This document shows, in pieces, positions 29,282 to 38,448 of a stretch of 64,000 bases of DNA. The first letter of the stretch is position 1. Every line of letters begins with the position of its first letter. Source of the DNA: Priestia megaterium (GTDB lineage: Bacteria > Bacillota > Bacilli > Bacillales > Bacillaceae_H); contig NZ_CP023317.1 in assembly GCF_009497655.1 (NCBI RefSeq), positions 4,307,501 to 4,371,500 of the forward strand, given 5' to 3'. Position numbers and translations under genes: made by a program. The notes beneath the pieces were generated by a model. That model saw nothing but the letters and a program-made list of their open reading frames with translations, searched no databases and had not been told where the DNA came from.

Positions 29282-30121
29282 TTATCTCTTAGTTAGTGTT
29301 GAAAGAACAATGTGTTCCATTGCCTCTTCGTCAGGACGGACCTTCGTCCATTTTTCAAATGCAAGTGCACCTTGCAGTACAAACATACCGACACCGTTAT
29401 GAGTGCCTGCCCCTTTTGCTTCAGCCTCTTTCAAAAGCTTTGTTTTTAAAGGGTTGTAAATAATATCGCTGACTACCGCTTCTTTTTGCAATAAAGTAAG
29501 TGCTAAAGGCAGCTCATCAACGTTAGGATACATCCCCACCGAAGTGGTATTAATAATAATATCGAATGTATCTAGTTGTTTTTCCGCATCAGAAATAGAC
29601 ATCGCCGCCGTTTTCGTCGAAAAAGGCAGCTCGTTAGCTAGTAAAGCTGCTTTTTCGACGGTACGATTGCATATCGCAATTACATCGGGAGCGTGCTGAG
29701 CTGCAATTGTATAAAAAATAGCTTTTGCAGCTCCTCCAGCTCCAATAATTAAAATTCTTTTTTGGGATAAGCCGCCTTCTACTGCTTTGAGTAAAGAAGT
29801 CACATACCCCTCTCCGTCGGTATTGTATCCAATATAACGGCCATCTTGATTAACAACTGTATTTACAGCGCCAATTGCCTTTGCTAATGAATCGACTTCA
29901 TCCAAATGATTCATAATATCAACTTTATACGGAATCGTGACATTAAATCCTTGAATGTTTTTATCTTTTAGCTCTCCAATAGCTGACTCAAAATGAACAG
30001 GTTCAATTGGAAAAGCCTCATAATGCGCATCCATGTTCAGACGTTTAAAGGCATCATTTTGCATCAATGGCGATAGTGAATGCCCAAGCGGATAACCAAC
30101 TAGCCCATATAATGTACTCAA
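29282..30121 (-). CDS. aroE: Shikimate dehydrogenase AroE
   Basis: A 279-residue NADPH-dependent enzyme that reduces 3-dehydroshikimate in aromatic amino acid synthesis. The N-terminal substrate domain has GYPLGHSLSP and FNVTIPYKVDIMNHLD, with the catalytic Lys. The Rossmann motif is GAGGAAKAI at about residues 128-136, and NTDGEGY is present. It follows yqeH by 19 bases, as in B. subtilis. Confidence 0.97.
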   Translation of the reverse strand: MSTLYGLVGYPLGHSLSPLMQNDAFKRLNMDAHYEAFPIEPVHFESAIGELKDKNIQGFNVTIPYKVDIMNHLDEVDSLAKAIGAVNTVVNQDGRYIGYNTDGEGYVTSLLKAVEGGLSQKRILIIGAGGAAKAIFYTIAAQHAPDVIAICNRTVEKAALLANELPFSTKTAAMSISDAEKQLDTFDIIINTTSVGMYPNVDELPLALTLLQKEAVVSDIIYNPLKTKLLKEAEAKGAGTHNGVGMFVLQGALAFEKWTKVRPDEEAMEHIVLSTLTKR

Positions 30122-30140
30122 GATTTTTTCCCCTTTTTGT

Positions 30141-31247
30141 TTAAATTAAAGAATCGCGCACAAATACGCCGACTCCTTTTGGTGCATGCGCCACAACTTT
30201 TGAACCTGACTCATTAACCGTCACCCAGCCAAGCCCTGAAAAAACAATATCCGTCTTTTCATTTTTGATTGTAAATTCATGTGCAACAAGTTCAGGAAAC
30301 TCACTCATTTGCTCTGGGCGCGGCGGCTGAAGCAGTTCACCTGCTTGCTTTTCATACAACTCATCTGCTTTTTCAAGCTTTGTACGATGGATATGCAAAT
30401 CATTCGATACATAACATGTTAACGACTTGCGGCCTCCCTGTACATAATCTAAGCGCGCCAGTCCTCCAAAGTATAGCGTTTGCCCTTCGTTTAGCTGATA
30501 AACCTTCGGCTTTATTTCTTTTTTAGGAGAAATTAACTTTAAGTCTCGTTTATCTACATAGTGAGCCATTTGATGATGATTAATAATGCCAGGCGTATCA
30601 TATAAAGACGCGCCGTTATCAAGCGGGATATCAATCATATCAAGCGTTGTGCCCGGATATTGAGACGTAGTAATAATATCTTTTTCTCCCGTTACTTCTT
30701 TAATAATGGCATTAATAAATGTCGATTTACCAACGTTTGTACATCCAACAACATATACATCTTTACCTTCGCGATAATGTTCAATGGCTTCGGCAATTTC
30801 TCGAATTCCTTGTCCTTTTTGCGCGCTCATGAGGAACACATCCACTGATTTTAGGCCAAGCTCTTTCGCTTCTCGCTTCATCCAATGAATTAGTTTATTT
30901 TTCTTTATAGACTTCGGCAGTAAATCTGCTTTATTTCCCACTAAAAGAACCTTATTATTTCCAACAAATCGATGCAAACCAGGTAACCAGCTGCCGTTAA
31001 AGTCAAAGATATCTACAACTTTTACAACCAAACCGTCCGTTTGACCAATTCCATTTAAGATTTTTAAAAAATCATCGTCTGTTAAGGAAACATCTTGTAC
31101 TTCATTATAATGCTTCAAGCGAAAGCATCGCTGGCAAATAATAGCTTCTTTTTCTAATGCTGATTTTGGAGCGTAGCCAAGTTCATTCGGTCGTTCTGTT
31201 TGAATCTCCACTCCGCATCCTACGCACTGTATTTTTTCTTCACTCAC
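30141..31247 (-). CDS. yqeH: Circularly permuted ribosome-assembly GTPase YqeH
   Basis: A 368-residue GTPase needed for 30S assembly. An N-terminal zinc finger (CVGCGVEIQ and ICQRCFRLKHYN) precedes a circularly permuted G-domain: G4 NKADLLPKS comes before G1 GCTNVGKSTF and G3 DTPG. A C-terminal RNA-binding domain follows. Start is GTG 31245-31247 after GGGAGG, which itself spans the end of yqeG. It is the second gene of the yqeG operon. Confidence 0.96.
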   Translation of the reverse strand: MSEEKIQCVGCGVEIQTERPNELGYAPKSALEKEAIICQRCFRLKHYNEVQDVSLTDDDFLKILNGIGQTDGLVVKVVDIFDFNGSWLPGLHRFVGNNKVLLVGNKADLLPKSIKKNKLIHWMKREAKELGLKSVDVFLMSAQKGQGIREIAEAIEHYREGKDVYVVGCTNVGKSTFINAIIKEVTGEKDIITTSQYPGTTLDMIDIPLDNGASLYDTPGIINHHQMAHYVDKRDLKLISPKKEIKPKVYQLNEGQTLYFGGLARLDYVQGGRKSLTCYVSNDLHIHRTKLEKADELYEKQAGELLQPPRPEQMSEFPELVAHEFTIKNEKTDIVFSGLGWVTVNESGSKVVAHAPKGVGVFVRDSLI

Positions 31248-31250
31248 GTT

Positions 31251-31766
31251 TTAATCCTCCCAGTTAATCATACCTTTTCGTTTCATCCAACCTAAAATTC
31301 TTCGTTCCATTTTACGGTTAAATTTCGTTACAAATCCATCTGTTTGCGCAACTGGTACAACCAAAACCGTATATACGCCTAGGCGATTTCCTCCTAATAC
31401 ATCCGTTAAAAGCTGGTCGCCAATGACCACAACCTCATCTTTTTGCAGCTCCATATCACGAAGAGCTCTTCTAAATGCTTTACGCATCGGTTTGCGTGCT
31501 TTATATACAAATGGAAGTCCAACTGGATCTGAAAACAGCTTGACTCGTTTCTCCACATTATTCGATACAATCGTAATTTTAATTCCACTATCTTTCATTA
31601 ACTGAAACCACTCAATTAATTCCGGAGTGGCATCAGGGCGATCCCATTCCACCAACGTGTTATCTAAGTCGGTAATAATTCCTTTTATCCCGCGCTCTTT
31701 CAAATCGTCTGGCTTAATTTGAAACACGTTTTTCACATGTTCATTTGGTAAAAAAAGTTTCAACAC
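31251..31766 (-). CDS. yqeG: HAD-superfamily phosphatase YqeG
   Basis: A 171-residue HAD IIIA phosphatase with the nucleophile motif DLDNTLVEWD at about residues 33-42 and GDQLLTDVLGGN near 116. The family includes Gep4-like phosphatidylglycerophosphatases, so a lipid or nucleotide phosphate substrate is possible but unproven. Start is TTG behind GAGGTG. It leads the eight-gene operon yqeG-yqeH-aroE-yqeI-nadD-yqeK-rsfS-yqeM. Confidence 0.94.
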   Translation of the reverse strand: MLKLFLPNEHVKNVFQIKPDDLKERGIKGIITDLDNTLVEWDRPDATPELIEWFQLMKDSGIKITIVSNNVEKRVKLFSDPVGLPFVYKARKPMRKAFRRALRDMELQKDEVVVIGDQLLTDVLGGNRLGVYTVLVVPVAQTDGFVTKFNRKMERRILGWMKRKGMINWED

Positions 31767-31818
31767 GTATCATGCACCTCGAATATATAGTTACATACTA
31801 AAATTAACGCCGTCTATC

Positions 31819-31846
31819 ATTATAACGACTTCTTGTTATTTTCCAA
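31819..31846 (-). promoter_or_regulatory. Sigma-A promoter of the yqeG operon
   Basis: TTGGAA (31841-31846), a 16-base spacer, TATAAT (31819-31824). Confidence 0.65.
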
Positions 31847-31849
31847 CCT

Positions 31850-32100
31850 AAAATTTTATTCTCTTCAAAAACAGGTCTTTTCTTAGTATAAAGGATATGC
31901 CTTGTGAATGCTTTAACTTTATACAGAAAGTTATTGACAAAAGGCAGTAAACCTCCATTTGTTCGTGAGCTTACGATATATTTACCCACTGCAAACTTAA
32001 AATAAAAAATAGTGCAGAAAACGTTTATTACTTATCAAATAGGGTAAGTGGTAAACAAATTCTGTTAAAAGTTTTCGACAAAAAATGATAACCCCAACTA
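31850..32100. other. Intergenic stretch without a supported gene
   Basis: This AT-rich stretch lies between the yqeG promoter and the sda DnaA boxes. A 61-codon open frame across it lacks a ribosome-binding site and covers the promoter. I see nothing else in it. Confidence 0.55.
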
Positions 32101-32200
32101 TGTGGATAAGGTTATACACATTATCCTCTGTTATAGTTCAGCAATTAATGGTAATTATAAACAACATACCCACATTTTATCCACCGAAAGCTGTGGATAA
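32101..32200. promoter_or_regulatory. DnaA-box cluster upstream of sda
   Basis: Four DnaA boxes lie within 100 bases: TGTGGATAA (32101-32109), TTATACACA (32112-32120), TTATCCACC (32177-32185, one mismatch), TGTGGATAA (32192-32200). In B. subtilis DnaA controls sda in this way. Confidence 0.88.
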
Positions 32201-32208
32201 CAGAACGA

Positions 32209-32237
32209 TTGTTCCTTTATTTGATTCATGTTAGATT
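32209..32237 (+). promoter_or_regulatory. Candidate sigma-A promoter of sda
   Basis: TTGTTC (32209-32214), a 17-base spacer, TAGATT (32232-32237). It lies directly downstream of the DnaA boxes. The match is moderate. Confidence 0.45.
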
Positions 32238-32312
32238 ATAAATAAGGAATTTATTAGCATTTAAATATAACTTTTTAGGATATTTATTTTAGTAGGAGGT
32301 GGCGGCAATCTT

Positions 32313-32453
32313 ATGAGAAAATTATCAGATGAGCTGCTTATTGAGTCATACAGCAAAGCAACCGAACTGCAATTAAGCCCTGATTTTATAAAATTAATTG
32401 AAGAGGAAATTGAAAGAAGATCATTAAAGATTAGCATACAAATTCCTTCTTAA
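32313..32453 (+). CDS. sda: Sporulation checkpoint protein Sda
   Basis: A 46-residue helical-hairpin protein ([20 protein letters not shown]...) that inhibits the KinA sporulation kinase when replication is blocked or newly initiated. It starts at ATG 32313-32315, behind AGGAGGTGG. The N-terminal motif [10 protein letters not shown] is the KinA-contacting region in B. subtilis Sda. The DnaA boxes upstream link its expression to replication. Confidence 0.96.
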   Translation: MRKLSDELLIESYSKATELQLSPDFIKLIEEEIERRSLKISIQIPS

Positions 32454-32526
32454 CGAATAAAAGAGCCTTCTTAATAAAAGAAAGCTGCATCTTCATTTAT
32501 CTATCTACTCTTTTATTATATAGGCT

Positions 32527-33309
32527 CTATTTTTTCAAATGAGCAATTGGTTCTCCACATTTTACGTAAGAACCTGAGTGGACGTTAGAATCAAAAGTGA
32601 TTGAGTTCTTCTCAAATAATAAAATGACAGTCGAGCCAAACGTGAAGTAAGCCATTTCTTCCCCTTTTTCGACTACTTCTTTTTTAGAAACCGCTTCAAT
32701 GCTGTTTATAAACATGGCTCCTACTTTTACCATCAGCATGTGACCATTTTCAAATGTTAACTCCGTGAGCTTCCGGAAATTTTTCACAAGCGGTTCTTTC
32801 CCATACTTGATTCCTAATGAATTTACTGGATAAGACTTTTGTCCAACGGTCCACGTATTCCCTACTTGTGCTTTAAGAGGACTGTGAATGCGATGATAGT
32901 CTTTTGGACTAAGATAGAGGATGATAAACTGTCCTTCTATATATTTTTCAAGAATGAGATCATTTGAAACCATTTCCTGTATAGAATAAGGTTTGTTTTT
33001 TACAATCATTTCTTTTTGAGGCGTAATGACTCCATATGCTTCTATCTTTGCATCTACAGGACTGACAACGCTGTCTTTCTGCTGATCGACCGGACGGGCA
33101 GAAGGCTTCAAACGACGAATAAATAGCTCGTGTAAGTTTTGATAATGATGCAGAGGCTTGTCCATTTCTTCTTTATTTACTTTAAAAACTTTTGTATAGG
33201 AGGGTATAATAAACCGACTCCATTTAGAGAAAGTGAATTTTCGAATGAGCTTCGATGATCCCTGGTGATTCGTAAGCTCAATAAACGTTCGATACAGGTG
33301 CTGCAACAA
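32527..33309 (-). CDS. psd: Phosphatidylserine decarboxylase proenzyme
   Basis: About 260 residues. It converts phosphatidylserine to phosphatidylethanolamine at the membrane. Self-cleavage is expected at the Gly-Ser of FGSTVILLFE near the C-terminus, giving a pyruvoyl alpha chain; HSPL and VSPVDAKI match conserved sites. I favour TTG 33307-33309, 8 bases after GGAGG, because the GTG of the longer frame overlaps that site. It is divergent from pssA, whose product makes its substrate. Confidence 0.93.
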   Translation of the reverse strand: MLQHLYRTFIELTNHQGSSKLIRKFTFSKWSRFIIPSYTKVFKVNKEEMDKPLHHYQNLHELFIRRLKPSARPVDQQKDSVVSPVDAKIEAYGVITPQKEMIVKNKPYSIQEMVSNDLILEKYIEGQFIILYLSPKDYHRIHSPLKAQVGNTWTVGQKSYPVNSLGIKYGKEPLVKNFRKLTELTFENGHMLMVKVGAMFINSIEAVSKKEVVEKGEEMAYFTFGSTVILLFEKNSITFDSNVHSGSYVKCGEPIAHLKK

Positions 33310-33423
33310 TAATTTTACCTCCACATACTGAATAGTTCTTTACTAGAATAAGGTTTGCGTCTACAATGAAATTACCATTATTTTTACCTTTAGTTCATTC
33401 CATCCTTTAAAGGAGTGAGGAAA

Positions 33424-33963
33424 TTGTTTTTATTAGACTATCTAGATCATACAATTAAAAAGCTGAGATCCCAAGCGGCAAACTCCTTAACGATTGTTAA
33501 TTTAAGTTTAGGAAGCTTTGCTATTTTATTTGTCATGAAAAATGAATTGAACTTAAGTTTATTACTAATTTTTTTAGCAGCGTTAGCAGACCGATTCGAC
33601 GGCATGGTAGCCAGAAAGCTGCAAATTGAATCTGAACTTGGAAAACAACTGGACTCCATGTGCGATATTATATCATTTGGCATCGCTCCAGCTCTACTAC
33701 TTTATCAAAGTATTTTATCTCACTTTGGTGCTGCAGGTTCAATTGTTACCATCTGTTACATTGCTTGCGGAGCACTTCGTCTTGCCCGCTTTAACATCAC
33801 AGAAAATACTGGGTATTTTACAGGGCTCCCTATTACCGCAGCAGGTTGTTTATTAACTCTTAGCTACTTGGGCGTCCCTTATTTGCCTTCACACTTTTAT
33901 ATGTTTTTAATTATCGTACTCGCTTGCTTGATGATTAGTACGTTCAAGCTAAAAAAAGTATAG
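33424..33963 (+). CDS. pssA: CDP-diacylglycerol-serine O-phosphatidyltransferase
   Basis: A 179-residue polytopic membrane enzyme that makes phosphatidylserine from CDP-diacylglycerol and serine. The CDP-alcohol phosphotransferase motif D-x2-D-G-x2-A-R-x8-G-x3-D-x3-D is seen in ADRFDGMVARKLQIESELG and LDSMCD. I start at TTG 33424-33426, 8 bases after AAAGGAG; the GTG at 33415 lies inside that site. It is divergent from psd, so consecutive steps of one pathway share a 114-base region. Confidence 0.93.
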   Translation: MFLLDYLDHTIKKLRSQAANSLTIVNLSLGSFAILFVMKNELNLSLLLIFLAALADRFDGMVARKLQIESELGKQLDSMCDIISFGIAPALLLYQSILSHFGAAGSIVTICYIACGALRLARFNITENTGYFTGLPITAAGCLLTLSYLGVPYLPSHFYMFLIIVLACLMISTFKLKKV

Positions 33964-34107
33964 AGCTCCATTTACTTTTACAAAGGAATATTATCATCTT
34001 GCTTCTTTTCTTAATTATAGAATAAATCATCTTCTTTAAGAAACAAAGCGAAAATTCCTTAAGAATTCTTAAAAATGAATGGTTCTATTCGGTAGGATAT
34101 GTCATCT

Positions 34108-34140
34108 AAAAAAAACTCATGCACATGCATGAGTTTTTTT
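34108..34140. terminator. Bidirectional terminator between pssA and the YjcZ-like gene
   Basis: An AAAAACTCATGC stem with a 4-base loop and GCATGAGTTTTTTTT; T-runs on both strands serve the two convergent genes. Confidence 0.92.
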
Positions 34141-34289
34141 TAACACCAGCAGCTAAAAAACCAATAGAAGCTTCCGAAAATTAATAACAGAACAAATAGA
34201 ACAATCAACAATCCAAGTCCCCAGCCGAACCCTCCTCCACATGGGTAAGCTGGATAATTAGGATAACAGCAGCCTCCGTAACCGTACAT
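34140..34289 (-). CDS. Small YjcZ-like sporulation protein
   Basis: A 49-residue protein with a Gly/Tyr/Cys/Pro-rich head (MYGYGGCCYPNYPAYPCGGG) and a hydrophobic tail of about 25 residues ending FFSCWC. This is the pattern of the YjcZ family of small spore proteins. It has a strong ribosome-binding site (AAGGAGGGAG) and a sigma-K-type promoter at 34320-34346. Both fit late mother-cell expression and coat assembly. The family name is from composition, not a search. Confidence 0.78.
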   Translation of the reverse strand: MYGYGGCCYPNYPAYPCGGGFGWGLGLLIVLFVLLLIFGSFYWFFSCWC

Positions 34290-34319
34290 ACTCTCCCTCC
34301 TTACACTATGAACTACTAC

Positions 34320-34346
34320 TAGCGTATGTACATACTTTTTCTCTGT
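34320..34346 (-). promoter_or_regulatory. Sigma-K-type promoter of the YjcZ-like gene
   Basis: AC (34345-34346), 16 bases, CATACGCTA (34320-34328), matching the sigma-K consensus AC-N16-CATAnnnTA. Confidence 0.65.
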
Positions 34347-34505
34347 ATAGGCTGGTAACTATCTCTAAAGAAAAATCTGTGGACTTTTTCAAACTCTCTT
34401 GTCCCTGGGGGGAATTTTAAACGTACAGGCAAAGACATCCTTCTTTTTACATATAGTGTAATGTTAGTCTCTCACAGGTTGATATCCCCTTATGGAGGTG
34501 AAGAG

Positions 34506-35234
34506 ATGTCTGCATTATTTACCGCACTAGGCTATTTCTTTAAAGAATTGGTTTTCCTTGTTTCCTACGTAAAAAACAATGCGTTTCCTCAACCCTTGTC
34601 TGCTGCTGAAGAAAAGAGATATTTATCTTTAATGGAACAAGGAGATCAAGAAGCGCGAAACCTTCTTATTGAACACAATCTCCGACTCGTTGCGCATATT
34701 GTTAAAAAGTTTGAAAACACGGGAGAGGATGCGGAAGATTTAATTTCAATTGGGACAATCGGTTTAATTAAAGCAATCGAAAGTTATTCGCAAGGAAAAG
34801 GAACAAAATTAGCTACTTATGCCGCACGCTGTATTGAAAATGAAATATTGATGCACTTGCGAGCGCTCAAAAAAACAAAAAAAGATGTGTCGCTGCATGA
34901 TCCAATTGGCCAGGATAAAGAAGGAAATGAAATCAGTTTGATTGATGTATTAAAATCAGAATCAGACGATGTAATTGATATGATTCAACTAAATATGGAA
35001 TTAGAAAAAATAAAAGAATACATCGATATCCTCGATGATCGAGAAAAAGAAGTAATTGTTGGCCGCTTCGGTTTGGATTTGCAGGATGAAAAAACCCAGC
35101 GAGAAATTGCAAAGGAATTAAATATTTCAAGAAGTTATGTTTCGCGAATTGAAAAGCGAGCGCTGATGAAAATGTTTCACGAATTTTACAGAGCCGAAAA
35201 AGAGAAAAAAAAGAGCGGAAAGAAGGAGAATTAA
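34506..35234 (+). CDS. sigK: Sporulation sigma factor K (intact pro-sigma-K)
   Basis: The late mother-cell sigma factor, 242 residues, one continuous frame. Residues 1-20 form the hydrophobic pro-sequence; by analogy with B. subtilis, SpoIVFB would cut after Ser20, before YVKNNAF. Region 2 ([30 protein letters not shown] in two parts) and region 4 helix-turn-helix ([22 protein letters not shown]) are clear. There is no skin-type insertion. Start is ATG 34506-34508 after TGGAGGTG. CATATAGT at 34469-34476 resembles a sigma-E -10. Confidence 0.97.
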   Translation: MSALFTALGYFFKELVFLVSYVKNNAFPQPLSAAEEKRYLSLMEQGDQEARNLLIEHNLRLVAHIVKKFENTGEDAEDLISIGTIGLIKAIESYSQGKGTKLATYAARCIENEILMHLRALKKTKKDVSLHDPIGQDKEGNEISLIDVLKSESDDVIDMIQLNMELEKIKEYIDILDDREKEVIVGRFGLDLQDEKTQREIAKELNISRSYVSRIEKRALMKMFHEFYRAEKEKKKSGKKEN

Positions 35235-35257
35235 TCCTTCTTTCCGCTCTTTTTTTA
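35209..35257. terminator. Terminator at the sigK 3' end
   Basis: A long AAAGAGCGGAAAGAAGGA stem, 7-base loop and its complement followed by T-runs. It overlaps the last sigK codons and can serve transcripts from both sides. Confidence 0.93.
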
Positions 35258-35315
35258 AAATAATTTCCAAATGATAATCCGCAGCAAACACATCATTACT
35301 CCCCCTACTAGTCAT

Positions 35316-35378
35316 TTAGGTGGAATCTTTCTCCACAAGCAGCCATACAACGATATATCCTTTTTGATTAATCATCAT
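35316..35378 (-). CDS. Possible 20-residue ORF downstream of yrzI
   Basis: ATG 35376-35378 lies 7 bases after a good ribosome-binding site (AAAGGAG, about 35386-35392) and opens 20 codons: MMINQKGYIVVWLLVEKDST. It lies 26 bases after yrzI and before the sigK terminator. No family is recognised. Only the ribosome-binding site and position support it. Confidence 0.35.
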   Translation of the reverse strand: MMINQKGYIVVWLLVEKDST

Positions 35379-35404
35379 TCATCCACTCCTTTCCACTATT
35401 CAAA

Positions 35405-35545
35405 TTAGAAATGACGATAAAATTCATACTTGCGGTCTTTTATTTCTTCTTCTAATTGTCTTACATACTGTTCATGCTTAATTTCTTCCTCTGAGTATTG
35501 ACGGGACTTTATGGTAATAGTTAAAAAGAAAATATTCAGTGTCAT
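35405..35545 (-). CDS. yrzI: YrzI family small protein
   Basis: A 46-residue protein with a hydrophobic head (MTLNIFFLTITIKSRQ) and a charged helical tail (YSEEEIKHEQYVRQLEEEIK). Length and N-terminus match the YrzI small-protein family of Bacillus. It has a strong ribosome-binding site (AAGGAGGTG). No promoter fits between it and the terminator hairpin directly upstream, so expression probably depends on read-through. The function is unknown. Confidence 0.8.
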   Translation of the reverse strand: MTLNIFFLTITIKSRQYSEEEIKHEQYVRQLEEEIKDRKYEFYRHF

Positions 35546-35564
35546 TCCAATCACCTCCTTATAC

Positions 35565-35599
35565 AAAAAAAACCACAGTTATGCATAAGCATCCTGTGG
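35565..35599 (-). terminator. Second tandem terminator, upstream of yrzI
   Basis: CCACAG (complement 35594-35599), an inner ATGC/GCAT stem, CTGTGG (complement 35573-35578) and eight T residues. It ends only about 5 bases before the yrzI ribosome-binding region. Its arms repeat those of the hairpin at 35612-35643. Confidence 0.85.
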
Positions 35600-35611
35600 C
35601 TGAAAGACAAT

Positions 35612-35643
35612 AAAAACCACAGGGCTACTATTCGCACCTGTGG
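35612..35643 (-). terminator. First tandem terminator, after the 32-residue ORF
   Basis: CCACAGG (complement 35637-35643), a 13-base loop, CCTGTGG (complement 35617-35623), then TTTTTATT. Confidence 0.82.
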
Positions 35644-35678
35644 TGAATTAACGTGTTTTAACGATCAAGGTAAGAAAG

Positions 35679-35777
35679 TTACTTGATACAGGAACACGGC
35701 CGAATAGTATACATATATAGACGATTTTTGAACATAGCCCAAACTGAATGATCCATACCTGATAAACGTCTTAACAT
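35679..35777 (-). CDS. Small ORF or leader peptide, 32 residues
   Basis: ATG 35775-35777 lies behind AAAGGAGGTCG and opens 32 codons, beginning MLRRLSGMDHSVWAMFKNRL and ending IRPCSCIK. It is basic, with two Cys codons close to the stop. It has its own consensus-like promoter (35822-35850) and is followed by tandem terminators, so it forms a complete transcription unit of about 200 bases. No family is recognised. It could be a small protein or the leader peptide of an attenuator controlling yrzI. Confidence 0.6.
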   Translation of the reverse strand: MLRRLSGMDHSVWAMFKNRLYMYTIRPCSCIK

Positions 35778-35821
35778 ATGACTCGACCTCCTTTTAATAA
35801 AGTATTTTCCTTACAATGGTA

Positions 35822-35850
35822 ATTATATCCACGAACTTATAAAAAGTAAA
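35822..35850 (-). promoter_or_regulatory. Sigma-A promoter of the small-ORF/yrzI unit
   Basis: TTTACT (35845-35850), a 17-base spacer, TATAAT (35822-35827). Confidence 0.72.
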
Positions 35851-35894
35851 CTGTTTTTTTGAAAAATAGGGAATTTTTTTATTTTTTTAACCCT

Positions 35895-35928
35895 CATAAA
35901 AAAAAGACGATGGATCATCGCCTTTTTG
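35895..35928 (-). terminator. Terminator after yrhC
   Basis: AAAAAGGCGATG, 3-base loop, CATCGTCTTTTTTTT on the minus strand; ends the yrrT-mtnN-mccAB-yrhC operon. Confidence 0.88.
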
Positions 35929-35934
35929 TATCTA

Positions 35935-36165
35935 TTATTCTTTTTCTTTCATTAATTCTTTTTTTAGTTTTTTAGTTTGATAACTAAAATAAAAAGCAAG
36001 GGCGGTAAAAAGAATAACGATCGCTTCCATTATTCCAAGCTGCATATCACTTTTTTCACCTTGGCCAATCATAACACCAATATACAAGAATGTACTTACG
36101 GCTAGAAGGACGTAAATAAAGCGGCTGTAATCTTCAATTTTTGCTTTGATGTGTTGAGCTTTCAT
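35935..36165 (-). CDS. yrhC: YrhC-like small membrane protein
   Basis: A 76-residue protein with two membrane helices (about residues 15-33 and 43-62) and a basic C-terminus (KKLKKELMKEKE). It matches YrhC, the last gene of the B. subtilis yrrT-mtnN-mccA-mccB-yrhC operon. The function is unknown; the operon context suggests a link to sulfur amino acid metabolism or transport. Confidence 0.87.
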   Translation of the reverse strand: MKAQHIKAKIEDYSRFIYVLLAVSTFLYIGVMIGQGEKSDMQLGIMEAIVILFTALAFYFSYQTKKLKKELMKEKE

Positions 36166-36246
36166 ACAATCACCTTCTCAGTAGAATGTTATAACTCTAC
36201 TCTATCATAGATCTATAGGTCTATAAAAATCCTATTTTTACCACCT

Positions 36247-38305
<2,059 letters not shown>

Positions 38306-38372
38306 AATCTTGAACACCTCGCTATCGAAATAATATAACTTAACCTATAAATAAAGTAGGAATTAAGATGAA

Positions 38373-38401
38373 AATATAGTCTACACCCCATGTTATGACA
38401 A
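38373..38401 (-). promoter_or_regulatory. Candidate internal promoter of mccA-mccB-yrhC
   Basis: TTGTCA (38396-38401), a 17-base spacer, TATATT (38373-38378), interleaved with the dyad GTCTACAC/GTGTAGAC (38379-38386 with 38412-38419). Confidence 0.5.
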
Positions 38402-38448
38402 ACGATGCAGAGTGTAGACGAAAACAAACTCTATATTTTATGAACAGC

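Noticed and set aside
31804-31989. 61-codon ORF between yqeG and sda
   Set aside because: No ribosome-binding site before its GTG, and it covers the TTGGAA-N16-TATAAT promoter of the yqeG operon; composition looks like intergenic DNA.
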